64,000 bases of DNA from JAAYDH01 sp035353055 (lineage in GTDB: Bacteria; Bacillota_I; Bacilli_A; RFN20; CAG-826). Shown one piece after another: positions 51,629 through 61,235 of the stretch; position 1 is the first letter of the stretch, and each line of letters starts with the position of its first letter. The DNA lies in assembly GCA_035353055.1 (NCBI GenBank), contig DAOPYW010000004.1, positions 1-64,000 of the forward strand, given 5' to 3'. The position numbers were made by a program, and so were the translations under genes. The notes under the pieces were generated by a model, which did not search any database, was not told the DNA's origin, and saw only the letters and a program-made list of their open reading frames with translations.

Positions 51629-54127
51629 ATGTTTACTCACGTGCAAGCAAAAAAGAGAAATATCGAACGATATAACCCTTCTATCGAAGGCGGTCTTTCT
51701 AGCGAGCAAGTAGATGTTCGCTTTCAAGAAAAACTCAACAACAAGACAAAAGCCGCTATTGGTAAGAGCTATGCTCAGATTATTTTCGATAACGTTTTTA
51801 GCTTTTTTAATATCGTTCTTTTTGCGATTGCTGGATTGATGATTTGGGGTGGGTATTATTGGGGATTATTTTTCCTGTGCGTCCTCATTCCAAATATTGT
51901 CATTGGTTTATATCAAGATATCAAAGCTCGTGTCTTAATGGGCAAATTGCGGTTGATTACTCAGCCAAAAGCCACCGTCATCAGAGATAAAACAAAGCTC
52001 ATCATCGAAACGAAAAACTTGGTCTTGGATGACATTCTTTTCCTCTCTCGGGATGCGCAAATATGCGCTGATTGCATTCTCTTAGACCAAGCCTTGATAA
52101 TTAACGAGTCAATGTTAACCGGCGAATCCAATGATGTGATCAAACAGCCAGGCGACACGCTGCTTTCTGGCTCTTATGTTGTAAGCGGGCAAGCTCATGC
52201 GCGAGTGGACAAAGTCGGAAAGAATAGCTATGTTGAAGGTCTTCAGCAGTCAGCCAATAAATTCCGCCGCTCTCCTTCGAAAATTCTTCTCTCTCTTCGA
52301 GGTCTGTTTCTTGTGATTGGCATTCTTGTGATCATCATGGGCGCTTTAACCGCTGTAGTTTATTGGAAGCAAGGCAGTTTCCAATCCATGGAATCCGTAA
52401 AAGAATCAATTAAATATATTTCTGGATCGATGGTGGCTATGATTCCATCTGGCCTCTACCTGTTGACCTCGGTGGCTTTAGCCGTTGGCGTGATAGCACT
52501 AGCAAAAAAGAAGGCGCAAGTTCAAGATTTCTACTCTGTTGAAATGCTCGCTAGAACCAATGTCCTATGCATCGATAAAACCGGGACCATCACCGATGGA
52601 TCCTTACTCGTAAAATCATTCTACCCTCTCGGAGGTCGCGACAAAGATGAAATCGCTCAAATAGTGTCCAATGTCATCATTGCGACCAAAGATGACAACG
52701 CTACTGCAAAAGCGCTGCGCCGTTTCTTTACTTTTGACCTATCCGCAGGAGTCAATTCGGTACTTCCGTTTAATAGTGAAAACAAGTATTCAGCCGCTTC
52801 GTTCAAGGGTGGCAAAACATATGTCATTGGAGCAATTGAGTTTCTCAATATCGTGAATAAAAAAGCAGTTTTATCAAAAGCTGAAGAATATACCTCTCTT
52901 GGCTATCGTGTGTTGGTGGTGGGAGAGGCATCCTCGCCAATCAAAGATTCCAGCGTTTCTGGGATTGTTACCCCGCTAGCCTTAATTGTTATGCAGGACA
53001 AAATACGCCCCAATGCTATTCAGACATTTAAATGGTTCAAAGATAATAACGTGGCGATTAAGGTTATCTCTGGTGATAGCGCTTCAACCACCAGCGAAAT
53101 TGCGCGACAAGCAGGAATCGATGGAGCGGAAAACTTTATTTCTTTGGAAAATATGACGATTGAAAACGTCAAGCAAGTCGCTTTATATTACACGGTGTTT
53201 GGCCGCGTGACACCCGAGCAAAAGGAAGCGATTATCGAGACCTTGAAAGAGAACAAAAACACCGTCGCCATGACTGGAGATGGAGTCAATGATATTCTCG
53301 CGCTTAAACGCGCCGACTGTTCAATTGCAATGGCATCAGGCACTGATGCGGCGAGAAATGTTTCGCATATTGTTTTGATGGATTCTGATTTCTCGGTTTT
53401 ACCCGATGTAGTTGGCGAAGGGCGAAGAGTCATCAACAATCTTCAGAGAACCGCTTCGTTGTTCTTGGTTAAAACCATTTTTGCTTTCTTCTTCTCGTCC
53501 GCATTTTTATTAGCTTCTGTAATCATGAAAAACGAGCTTGTCCGCTACCCATTTATTACGAACAACATGTATGTTTGGGAAATAATTAGCATTGGCATCG
53601 CGGCTTTCTTCTTGTCTTTGCAAAAGAGCCAAGGAACCATACAGGGTTCTTTCATGAAAAACATCTTGAAAAAAGCCATTCCTGCTGCGATTTCCATCAT
53701 CGTGCCAGTCTCAGCGGTTTATCTGTGCTTAGTTTTACAAATGAACGGAATATTTACTGGTGTGAGACCAGACTATATTGCTGGTGAATATTTGCCGACT
53801 TCCACGAGCGCCAACACAATGTGCGTTCTTATTTATACATTGATGAGTTTTGTCACCCTATATAAAGTCTGCTCACCATTTGATAAGTATCGGAAAACGG
53901 TATTTATTGCGCTGAGTATTATTGCAGCATTATTTCTCATTGGATCAGGACTTTATTCATATCTGGCCAATTCAATTGATCCTCTATTACAAATCAATTA
54001 TTTGTCGATGTCAGGAACAAACTATTTCTTGGCTGGTTTATTTATCGTGTTTGCCGCAAGTTTTTATTTGATATCAACAAATTTTGTTCATCAATGGAAG
54101 GAAGCAAAAAAAGATGCTAAAAATTAA
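51629..54127 (+). CDS. Cation-translocating P-type ATPase (CtpE-like)
   Basis: 832 residues from ATG 51629. Actuator loop MLTGES (about 162-167), phosphorylation site DKTGT with Asp316, hinge GDGVND (about 550-555), and about ten membrane segments (two N-terminal, two before the phosphorylation site, six C-terminal). No heavy-metal CXXC motif at the N-terminus. It resembles the CtpE-type ATPases linked to Ca2+ in actinobacteria; the ion is not certain. The ATG has no Shine-Dalgarno and lies just behind the terminator, so the leader must be very short; an upstream in-frame Met at 51590 is inside the terminator and rejected. Confidence 0.9.
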   Translation: MFTHVQAKKRNIERYNPSIEGGLSSEQVDVRFQEKLNNKTKAAIGKSYAQIIFDNVFSFFNIVLFAIAGLMIWGGYYWGLFFLCVLIPNIVIGLYQDIKARVLMGKLRLITQPKATVIRDKTKLIIETKNLVLDDILFLSRDAQICADCILLDQALIINESMLTGESNDVIKQPGDTLLSGSYVVSGQAHARVDKVGKNSYVEGLQQSANKFRRSPSKILLSLRGLFLVIGILVIIMGALTAVVYWKQGSFQSMESVKESIKYISGSMVAMIPSGLYLLTSVALAVGVIALAKKKAQVQDFYSVEMLARTNVLCIDKTGTITDGSLLVKSFYPLGGRDKDEIAQIVSNVIIATKDDNATAKALRRFFTFDLSAGVNSVLPFNSENKYSAASFKGGKTYVIGAIEFLNIVNKKAVLSKAEEYTSLGYRVLVVGEASSPIKDSSVSGIVTPLALIVMQDKIRPNAIQTFKWFKDNNVAIKVISGDSASTTSEIARQAGIDGAENFISLENMTIENVKQVALYYTVFGRVTPEQKEAIIETLKENKNTVAMTGDGVNDILALKRADCSIAMASGTDAARNVSHIVLMDSDFSVLPDVVGEGRRVINNLQRTASLFLVKTIFAFFFSSAFLLASVIMKNELVRYPFITNNMYVWEIISIGIAAFFLSLQKSQGTIQGSFMKNILKKAIPAAISIIVPVSAVYLCLVLQMNGIFTGVRPDYIAGEYLPTSTSANTMCVLIYTLMSFVTLYKVCSPFDKYRKTVFIALSIIAALFLIGSGLYSYLANSIDPLLQINYLSMSGTNYFLAGLFIVFAASFYLISTNFVHQWKEAKKDAKN

Positions 54128-55019
54128 CGAAGAAGTTCGAAAGGCACTAAAAGAAAAACGTCCTGTTGTCGCTTTGGAAAGCACAATTATTTCTCACGGG
54201 ATGCCCTATCCCAAAAACGTAGAGACTGCTTTGAAAGTCGAACAAACAATTCGCGATCACGGCGCTGTGCCAGCCACAATTGGCATCATCGATGGAGTTG
54301 CCATCGTTGGCATGACTCCCGATGAAATCGAACAGTTCGGAAAAAGAAAAGGAATTATCAAAGTTTCGCGGCGCGATTTGCCAATTGTCTACGCGAAGAA
54401 AATGTGGGCCGCCACAACTGTAGCCGCTACGATGATTATCGCTCAGCAAGCCGGCATTGAAGTGTTTGTGACTGGCGGGATAGGCGGTGTTCATCGCCAT
54501 GCCGAAACAACCATGGATATTTCTGCTGATTTGCAGGAATTGGCCAAAACTGATGTCACTGTGGTTTGTGCGGGAGCTAAAGCTATTTTGGACTTGCCCT
54601 TAACTCTTGAATATTTGGAGACGATGGGGGTTCCAGTGCTTGGTTTTAAGACAAAAGAATTGCCAGCCTTCTATACTCCTCACTCAGGATTAGCGGTTGA
54701 CTACGAAATTTCTAGTTGCAAAGAAGCAGCGGAAATCGTCAAAGAAAAACGTCAAAGTCATCTAGCAGGGGGAATATTGATTGCTAATCCTATTCCAGAA
54801 AAATACGCCATGGATGCTAAAACAATAAATGATGCGATTAAAAAAGCTCTTGCCGAGGCTGATAAGCAAGGCATTAAGGGAAAAGAGGTCACGCCTTTTC
54901 TGCTTAAGACAATTGTTGAACTAACTGGTGGAGATTCATTAGAATCAAACATTCATCTCGTTATCAATAACGCAATTGTCGGAGCTGAAATCAGCAAGGA
55001 GTACGCTCTTTTAAAATGA
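54114..55019 (+). CDS. psuG: Pseudouridine-5'-phosphate glycosidase
   Basis: Cleaves pseudouridine 5'-phosphate to uracil and ribose 5-phosphate. 301 residues with the family signatures ALESTIISHGMPYPKN (about 20-35), TPDEIE, and TGGIGGVHRHAETTMDIS. The kinase PsuK, usually fused or adjacent, is not seen here. GGAAGGAAG lies upstream inside the ATPase gene, which it overlaps by 14 bases. Ribose 5-phosphate could feed RpiB; together with the surface nuclease and deaminase this hints at nucleotide salvage. Confidence 0.93.
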   Translation: MLKINEEVRKALKEKRPVVALESTIISHGMPYPKNVETALKVEQTIRDHGAVPATIGIIDGVAIVGMTPDEIEQFGKRKGIIKVSRRDLPIVYAKKMWAATTVAATMIIAQQAGIEVFVTGGIGGVHRHAETTMDISADLQELAKTDVTVVCAGAKAILDLPLTLEYLETMGVPVLGFKTKELPAFYTPHSGLAVDYEISSCKEAAEIVKEKRQSHLAGGILIANPIPEKYAMDAKTINDAIKKALAEADKQGIKGKEVTPFLLKTIVELTGGDSLESNIHLVINNAIVGAEISKEYALLK

Positions 55020-55567
55020 AAACGGAACATCGATTAGCAGAAACACTAAAATTATTGATGTCTGAAGTTCCTTTGGACTCAATTTCAGTGACGACACTTT
55101 CTAAACGATGCCACATTAATCGCCAGACATTTTATTATCATTTCCATGACATCTATGACCTATTAACACTAGTGTTTCTCGATGAAAGCATCCCAAAAGC
55201 GGAAGAGACTACAAATATAAAAAAGTTGGTTAAAATAATCTACTCCTATTACTCCGCTAATAAGAATTTCATTGATGCGACTTTGTCTTCAGCGGGAAAA
55301 GAGCTCTTCCAAGAGTTCATCTACAACATTTGCTATCAAAATATCCTTCGTTTTATCGAGGCCATACCTGAAAGCAAGAAGCTAAAACCTAACGATCGAA
55401 AAATCATAACCCGTTTTTATGCGCTCGCTTATTCCAACTCGATCGTTTATTACCTTTCAACCTATAAGAGCAAATCACTCGATGGATTGCTGACATGTTT
55501 CTGCTTTGAAGATGAAGATAATTTGCGAAAAGCCGTGCGAAACTTCAGCAAAATGAGGAAAAAATAA
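55016..55567 (+). CDS. TetR/AcrR family transcriptional regulator
   Basis: 183 residues. N-terminal helix-turn-helix ISVTTLSKRCHINRQTFYYHF (recognition helix about 34-45, typical TetR with TFYYHF) and a helical C-terminal domain resembling the DhaS-like TetR_C type. Its ATG overlaps the psuG stop (ATGA) and it ends 1 base before the alcohol dehydrogenase gene, so it probably regulates this operon or the dehydrogenase. Ligand unknown. Confidence 0.88.
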   Translation: MKTEHRLAETLKLLMSEVPLDSISVTTLSKRCHINRQTFYYHFHDIYDLLTLVFLDESIPKAEETTNIKKLVKIIYSYYSANKNFIDATLSSAGKELFQEFIYNICYQNILRFIEAIPESKKLKPNDRKIITRFYALAYSNSIVYYLSTYKSKSLDGLLTCFCFEDEDNLRKAVRNFSKMRKK

Positions 55568-55568
55568 T

Positions 55569-56741
55569 ATGATTGACTTTAATTTTGAAATAAAGACAAA
55601 GCTCTATTTTGGCAAAGGAAAAGCCGAGATGATTGGCGAGATACTAAATACCAAAAATGCAAAAAAAGTCTTGGTTATTTTAGGTCAATCGTCAGTTCGA
55701 AAAAGCGGTTTGCTTGAGCTTGTTTTAGCCTCTCTTGAAAGCCATCACATTCAGTATGAGTTGCTTGAAGGAGTCAGACCGAATCCCACCATTGATTTGG
55801 TTTACCAAGGTCTTGGAATTGCTAAATCCTTCCAACCAGACTATCTTTTGCCTATTGGTGGCGGCTCAGTAATTGACACCGCAAAATTAATATCAGTAGG
55901 TTATTACTATTCAGGCGATTGTTTCGATTATAACCGCCATGTTGCGGCACCTGTTAAAGGTTTGCCTATCGGAGTTATTTTGACTATCTCTGCTTCCGGA
56001 AGCGAAATGTCGACTTCTTGTGTCATTCAGGATGATAAGAATATGTTTAAAGCTGGCTTCAATTCTGAATTTGTCAGGCCTGACTTTGCTATTGAGGATC
56101 CAGAATTGACCTTTTCTGTTAATCCCATTCAAACTGGCTACGGAATTGTCGATATCATCATGCACACTCTTGAGAGATATCTTTCTCCTTCAAGCGAAAA
56201 TGAAATAGCCGATAGTTTATCCGAAGGGCTTCTAAGAGCCGTTATCGAAGCTGGTCGAATTGCTATCAGTAATCCTTTGGATTACCAATCTCGAGCTACT
56301 CTGATGCTTGCCTCATCACTTTCCCATAATGGTTTAACCAGCATTGGCAAGAAATACGCCATGCCTGTTCACCAACTAGAACATGCCTTAAGTGGTGTCT
56401 ACCCACATGTGGCCCATGCGGCGGGTCTTGCTGTTCTTTTCCCAGCTTGGGCAAAGCAATATTTGCCATATGAGGTCGATAAATTTGATCAATTCGCCAG
56501 AAATGTTTTTGATTCTCATTTAACTGATAAGTATGAAAATGCTAAAAAAGGCATAGAATTATTGAAAGACTATTTTGTCTTTCTTCACATGCCCCAATCA
56601 TATAAAGATTTAAATATTGAAAACCCCAATATTGAATTGCTAGTCCAAAAGTTTACAAATGATGGCACACGGATCGTTGGCCATCACACGAAACCAATCG
56701 ATCAAGAAGTAGCTCGTTTGATTTACTCGAGCTGTCTCTAG
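55569..56741 (+). CDS. Iron-containing alcohol dehydrogenase
   Basis: Group III NAD(P)-dependent dehydrogenase of the BdhA/YqhD type, 390 residues. Nucleotide site GGGSVIDTAKLISVG (about 98-112), metal ligands in VDIIMHTLERY (Asp and His) and MPVHQLEHALSGVYPHVAHAAG (two His). Probably reduces aldehydes such as butyraldehyde in fermentation; true substrate unknown. Placed after a TetR gene. Confidence 0.92.
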   Translation: MIDFNFEIKTKLYFGKGKAEMIGEILNTKNAKKVLVILGQSSVRKSGLLELVLASLESHHIQYELLEGVRPNPTIDLVYQGLGIAKSFQPDYLLPIGGGSVIDTAKLISVGYYYSGDCFDYNRHVAAPVKGLPIGVILTISASGSEMSTSCVIQDDKNMFKAGFNSEFVRPDFAIEDPELTFSVNPIQTGYGIVDIIMHTLERYLSPSSENEIADSLSEGLLRAVIEAGRIAISNPLDYQSRATLMLASSLSHNGLTSIGKKYAMPVHQLEHALSGVYPHVAHAAGLAVLFPAWAKQYLPYEVDKFDQFARNVFDSHLTDKYENAKKGIELLKDYFVFLHMPQSYKDLNIENPNIELLVQKFTNDGTRIVGHHTKPIDQEVARLIYSSCL

Positions 56742-56752
56742 AAAGGAATTTT

Positions 56753-57910
56753 ATGAAAAAAGAAGATGTATCAGAACTATTTGTATGGATATTAATACTC
56801 GGTGGTGCCGCTGCCTACTTTTTTCTCGTGATTAAGCCACAGGCTGATCATTCGTTTCTTTTTCACCAAACCAGTTGGTTTGTCTACGTGCTCTTTTTTA
56901 TCGCAGCAGTCGTTGTTGGTGTCATCATTAATGCCATCATGTATGAATTAGCTCATGTCATAGGAGCAAAAGCTGGTCGCTACGAAATTGTTTCGGTTAG
57001 CATACTGGGGTTCACCTCAATTAAAGAAAATGGGAAAAGAAAACTCCGCTTTACCCATTTTGATGGTTTAACGGGTGAAACAAAAATATTGCCTAAGGCA
57101 AGAGCGAAGATAGAGCCCAATCCCTCTTGCTATCTGCTTTTTGGTTCGCTTTTCTTTGGCATTGAAATTATTATCATTATCTTCGCTTTTCTCTTCATTA
57201 AGACTTATCAACCCACAAACTCTTTTGCGGTTGATTGGGCTTATTTTATTCTGACAATTGGCATCGCGGGAGCGGCAATCTTATTTTATAACATCGTCCC
57301 TTTCCATCTTGGCTCTCTAACCGATGGCTATCGTCTTCGCCTAGTCGGTTCAAGAAAGAACCGACAAGCCTTCAATCATTTACTTTACACTGAAGTCACT
57401 GGACAGATGTCAAAAGAGCAAGAAGAGAAGCTTTTCAAGGATGAAAAAGACACTAATTTCTCAACTGATATCAATCTCAACAAGGCGTACATTCTTTTGA
57501 GCGAGGAAAAGTTTGCTGAAGCAGAGCAGATTCTCAATGAAATTATCAGCGATGAAAAGACCTCGCGAAGAATCGCCGCAAACGCGGAAGACCAACTTAT
57601 CTATATCAATATAGTTTCGAAATCTCTTGAGGAAGCCACCATATACTGCGATAACAATGTCTCAATGAGCAAAAAGAGAGAATTATCTTCCGATCAGTCT
57701 ATGGGAGCGATAAGAACCTATATTTTGATTGCTGGTCTCATGGAGAAATCCAATTCCGAATGCATGAGAGCATTAGAGAAATCAAAGAAATCATTTAGCC
57801 ATGTTCCTGAGCAGCGAAAGCCTCTCGAAAGAGCCTTATTCAATAAAGCGCTCGAAAAGGTCATAGTCGCCCATCCTAATTGGGAAGGTCTCAAAGATTA
57901 TCTCTTGTAA
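56753..57910 (+). CDS. Membrane protein with degenerate M50 (site-2 protease-like) core and helical C-terminal domain
   Basis: 385 residues. Membrane segments at about 8-26, 42-66, 125-150 and 162-185. The second carries YELAH (64-68), where M50 proteases have HExxH; Glu65 and His68 remain but the first His is Tyr (TAT at 56942-56944). A later NIVP...TDG stretch (180-192, Asp191) resembles the NxxP...DG motif that supplies the third zinc ligand. Residues 205-385 form a soluble, helical, TPR-like region. I infer a catalytically altered relative of S2P proteases; the partner or target is unknown. AAAGGA precedes the start. Confidence 0.7.
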   Translation: MKKEDVSELFVWILILGGAAAYFFLVIKPQADHSFLFHQTSWFVYVLFFIAAVVVGVIINAIMYELAHVIGAKAGRYEIVSVSILGFTSIKENGKRKLRFTHFDGLTGETKILPKARAKIEPNPSCYLLFGSLFFGIEIIIIIFAFLFIKTYQPTNSFAVDWAYFILTIGIAGAAILFYNIVPFHLGSLTDGYRLRLVGSRKNRQAFNHLLYTEVTGQMSKEQEEKLFKDEKDTNFSTDINLNKAYILLSEEKFAEAEQILNEIISDEKTSRRIAANAEDQLIYINIVSKSLEEATIYCDNNVSMSKKRELSSDQSMGAIRTYILIAGLMEKSNSECMRALEKSKKSFSHVPEQRKPLERALFNKALEKVIVAHPNWEGLKDYLL

Positions 57911-57920
57911 TTAGCCAATA

Positions 57921-57951
57921 AAAAACCCTTGGTTTTGAGTCAAGGGTTTTT
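57921..57951. terminator. Bidirectional terminator between convergent genes
   Basis: Perfect 11-bp stem AAAAACCCTTG / CAAGGGTTTTT with a 9-base loop. A run on one side and T run on the other make it usable for both the M50-like gene and the converging endonuclease gene. Confidence 0.92.
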
Positions 57952-57964
57952 GCTTGCTTAATTA

Positions 57965-59674
57965 TTAAGCGTTTGTGTATTTCTTTTTTCTGATGAAGAT
58001 GAAGATTGCACCAAGAGCTGATAGAGTGGCAATTAATCCACTGGTAACTGCAATTGATCCGCTACAACCACCCTCAATGGCTTCTTTTACTATAATCGTG
58101 CAACTAGCGGTGAAATGGCCGTCTTGTGTGGTGACAGTTACTATAGCAGTTCCGGCTTTAACAGCGATGACAGTGCCTTCAGAAATAATTGCAACACTAG
58201 GATCGCTAGTCGACCAGCCAATTGTTTTATTGATAGCATCAGCTGGCGTGACTGTCGCGATTAAGGTCTCGCGTTTTCCGACGGATAAAGAAATGCTTTC
58301 TTTATTTAAAGAAACTCCAGTGACATCGCCTGGGTTACTCGTTACTTGAATTCCGGAAACTGTCACTGTCTTTCCTCCGAAACTCCCTGTCACAACAGTA
58401 GTTCCAGCCGTCAGTGGATTCGGTGTCCAAACGACGCTGGGAGTGATGTTTGTAGTTGAGTTATCGGTGTATGTTGCCGTGACGGTTAAGCCAGCGGGAT
58501 TAAATGACTGACCAGCCATATATGATGTCGTGGTAGGAGTACCGCTGACGCTTAATGATGACAATGACTTGACCATGATAGTCGCGGTACCTTTGATGGC
58601 AGTATTTAAAGTGGAAGTCGCAGTAATGGTCGCTGTGCCACCCGCCACGCCGGTGACAACGCCATTGCTGACTGAAGCAACGCTTGAATTGCTGCTGGAC
58701 CAAGTGACCGATGATGAGCCAGAATCAACTGCAACACTTAAGTTTACAGTTCCTCCAATCGCGAGAACGGACGAAGAAGGGCTCAAGGTAATGGTATTTG
58801 GAGCAGTAGTGCCTCCAGATGCACAGATGGCTTGAGTAGTAGAGTTTGTATTTCCCCAAATTTTACACGCATATTCAGGGTGATCGATGAAGGGATTGCG
58901 ATTACCCTGTAAGTATTCGGCGCCCTCATTGCGATTTCTTTCATAAGTAGTAACACTATATTGAAGATTCCACTTCAACATGTCGGAAAGTTTCCCCATT
59001 AAATTGCCAGACCCATTTGTATTATCAGACAAACTTAATGTGCTGCTCGCAGCACAGCAATAAAAGATGATACGCGCGGCTTCGCCACGCGAAATCTCAC
59101 TATATCCAGCGGTATATGGATCCCAGCCACTAGAACTTGAAGCCATGCCTTCAACATAGAAGGAGTTGCCTCGATTGCTGTTCTCAGCAGCGATGGTTGG
59201 GCGAGGCATGTGGATATCAGCTTCGACCGCGCTGCCGCCGCGAGAGTTTGGCCAGACGTGTTCTTTGTTATAGCTAGTCATGGATGTTTTGGTATAAAAA
59301 CTTGCCAATGATGTTCCGTAGATTTGACCGTTGCTGTCAGTATATGTTGTTCCGTTTGGATTATAGTCAGTGTAAACATAGGGGCTCGTCGAAGCAGAAG
59401 TTCCCATTTTTGAATACCCCATTGTTATTTTTCTTTTGCTTTTGTTGAGCGTTTGCAGAGCACTCAAAAGAGTGGTTCCAGTCGCAGATTGGCTTATTCC
59501 GTTGTAGTAAGTAGCACCATCACCATTCGTGTATGTTGTAATTGGGTTGTAATAAGCATGGGTTGGCTGGGGATTATTTGTTTGGGATACGGCGATTCCC
59601 ACAAACATAGTCGAAGCGACTAAGACGCAGGCCCCTAAAAAGAGACTTGCAGAGCGAATTTTAGAAAGAGACAT
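57965..59674 (-). CDS. Surface-anchored endonuclease I-like nuclease with bacterial Ig-like domains
   Basis: 569 residues. Signal peptide at 1-31 (hydrophobic 8-30). Nuclease domain of the endonuclease I / EndA family (about 40-290) with NKEHVWPNSRG (136-146; His139 is the likely catalytic residue) and EADIHMPRPT (151-160). Then two BIG2 Ig-like domains (about 295-367 and 449-527) flanking a different Ig-like domain (371-443), and a C-terminal membrane anchor (about 536-562) ending in a basic IRKKKYTNA. It should degrade DNA or RNA at the cell surface. GGAGGA precedes the ATG; a TATAAT at 59737-59742 implies a leader of about 60 bases. Confidence 0.92.
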   Translation of the reverse strand: MSLSKIRSASLFLGACVLVASTMFVGIAVSQTNNPQPTHAYYNPITTYTNGDGATYYNGISQSATGTTLLSALQTLNKSKRKITMGYSKMGTSASTSPYVYTDYNPNGTTYTDSNGQIYGTSLASFYTKTSMTSYNKEHVWPNSRGGSAVEADIHMPRPTIAAENSNRGNSFYVEGMASSSSGWDPYTAGYSEISRGEAARIIFYCCAASSTLSLSDNTNGSGNLMGKLSDMLKWNLQYSVTTYERNRNEGAEYLQGNRNPFIDHPEYACKIWGNTNSTTQAICASGGTTAPNTITLSPSSSVLAIGGTVNLSVAVDSGSSSVTWSSSNSSVASVSNGVVTGVAGGTATITATSTLNTAIKGTATIMVKSLSSLSVSGTPTTTSYMAGQSFNPAGLTVTATYTDNSTTNITPSVVWTPNPLTAGTTVVTGSFGGKTVTVSGIQVTSNPGDVTGVSLNKESISLSVGKRETLIATVTPADAINKTIGWSTSDPSVAIISEGTVIAVKAGTAIVTVTTQDGHFTASCTIIVKEAIEGGCSGSIAVTSGLIATLSALGAIFIFIRKKKYTNA

Positions 59675-59854
59675 GATATTCCTCCACTTGAATAAAATAA
59701 GTTACTATTACTAACAAGATAATAATTACCGTTATCATTATACCGATTAAACACAGGGTGTGAAGTAAAAAAACTCGGCCGTGTTTTTAGCAATAAAAGA
59801 AAAGAAAGTTTATCGAGTTTAAATAGAATTGGAAAAAAGCCTAAAAATATCTCA

Positions 59855-59892
59855 ACAAAAAAACAATGGAATGATTGACACTCCACTGTTTT
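59855..59892 (-). terminator. Terminator of tldD-tldE
   Basis: Minus-strand stem AAAACAGTGGA / TCCATTGTTTT (11 bp with one G-U), 11-base loop, then a T run, 20 bases after tldE. Confidence 0.8.
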
Positions 59893-59912
59893 ATAAGGAA
59901 TTTTGAAACGCT

Positions 59913-61235
59913 TTATTTTCCTGAGACAATGATTTTTTTAATCATGACGCTGGAACAAGAGACAGCGGAAGGAAAAACTTTGACATCGCTTCCAACTGCC
60001 TGGATGTCTTTGAACAAATCAACTATGTTGCCAGAGACGGTGATAAGGTCTAATCCGCGACCTTTCTTCCCGTCTTTAATCAAGAAACCTGTCGATTGTA
60101 AAGAGAAGTTTCCTGACTGTGGATTCATTCCAGAATGCAAGCCTGAGACCTCGGTGATGTAAACGCCATCTCCGATTTCTGCAAAGAGTTCATCTTGTGA
60201 TTTTTTGCCTGGTCTCACAGCGAGGAAGCCGAGATCGACGTCCATTTTGCCACCACCAATATAGCCGTTGCCTGTGCTAGCAACACCATCTTTGTGAGCT
60301 GTGGTCAAATTATAGAGATATCCCTGCAAAACGCCGTTTTTTATGATGAATTTGTTCTTTGTTGCGACGCCTTCATCATCAAACCAACGGGCGAATAAGT
60401 TCCTCGATAAGGGTTTTTCTTCAATGGTAACTTTACTGGAAGCGACCTTTTGATTAACCTTTCCGATAAATAAGGAAGACCTCTTTTGCACCTCTTCCGC
60501 AGAAGCGTGCCCGACATAAAATCTTACTAAGTCAGATACAACATCCGGAGAAAGAACGGCTTTGTATGTATTTGAATCACAAGCTTCCCCACCTAATTGT
60601 TGAATTGCTTTTTCGCCAATCTTCTTGGCTAATAATTTCATATCAGCTTTGGAGAAGTCGTTATCAAACATGACTTCAAAACCAGTTTTTGCTTGATTGC
60701 CCTCTTTGGCGGCCACAACGCCGACATAACTATAGTGGTTTGATTTTTGGACTAACTTCAATCCGTTCGTATTGATGAGAGTGATAGAATTTGCGTTTTC
60801 GCTGTATTCTACAGTCTGAACTTCCACGATTCTCTTATCATAATCGCGGAGAGCTTTTTCTAACTCGTAAAGTTTTGCTAGCTTATCCTCGAGAGGAATG
60901 AGAGCTAAATTTTTATTGAAGTAATTGATCTTGTTGTATTTCTCGCTGCCTTTAAAGATGAAAACTGGGTCTTCATTTTCAATTACTTTGGCGTTTGCGA
61001 CAATCTCTTTGACGAGGAAAGCTGCTTTTTCAGCATTCCAAACATCGCAGCTTGCCATACCGAATTTGCCGTTGTATGAGCCTCTTGCTAAGATGGTAAA
61101 ACCATTACTAACTGAGTTATTGTCGACTTCTCCGTGAAACAGAGATACAGAAATCTCATACTTTTGGCTGATGTATAATTCCGCTTCTTGAATACCAGCT
61201 TCTTTAGCTAGAGCGAAAAACTTATCGTATTTCAT
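59913..61235 (-). CDS. tldE: TldE/PmbA-type subunit of TldD/TldE protease
   Basis: 440 residues of the TldD/PmbA family without the metal-binding HExxxH motif, the TldE (PmbA) role: it forms a heterodimeric protease with TldD that degrades unfolded peptides and in some species trims peptide-antibiotic precursors. Family stretches DDEGVATKNKFIIKNGVLQGYLYN and VTEVSGLHSGMNPQSGNFSLQ are present. The ATG overlaps the tldD stop (TAATG). No RiPP precursor or modifying enzyme is nearby, so a housekeeping role is more likely. Confidence 0.92.
   Translation of the reverse strand: MKYDKFFALAKEAGIQEAELYISQKYEISVSLFHGEVDNNSVSNGFTILARGSYNGKFGMASCDVWNAEKAAFLVKEIVANAKVIENEDPVFIFKGSEKYNKINYFNKNLALIPLEDKLAKLYELEKALRDYDKRIVEVQTVEYSENANSITLINTNGLKLVQKSNHYSYVGVVAAKEGNQAKTGFEVMFDNDFSKADMKLLAKKIGEKAIQQLGGEACDSNTYKAVLSPDVVSDLVRFYVGHASAEEVQKRSSLFIGKVNQKVASSKVTIEEKPLSRNLFARWFDDEGVATKNKFIIKNGVLQGYLYNLTTAHKDGVASTGNGYIGGGKMDVDLGFLAVRPGKKSQDELFAEIGDGVYITEVSGLHSGMNPQSGNFSLQSTGFLIKDGKKGRGLDLITVSGNIVDLFKDIQAVGSDVKVFPSAVSCSSVMIKKIIVSGK

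Noticed and set aside
54147..54500. 117-codon frame antisense to psuG
   Set aside because: Fully inside a conserved enzyme gene on the opposite strand, with no family features.
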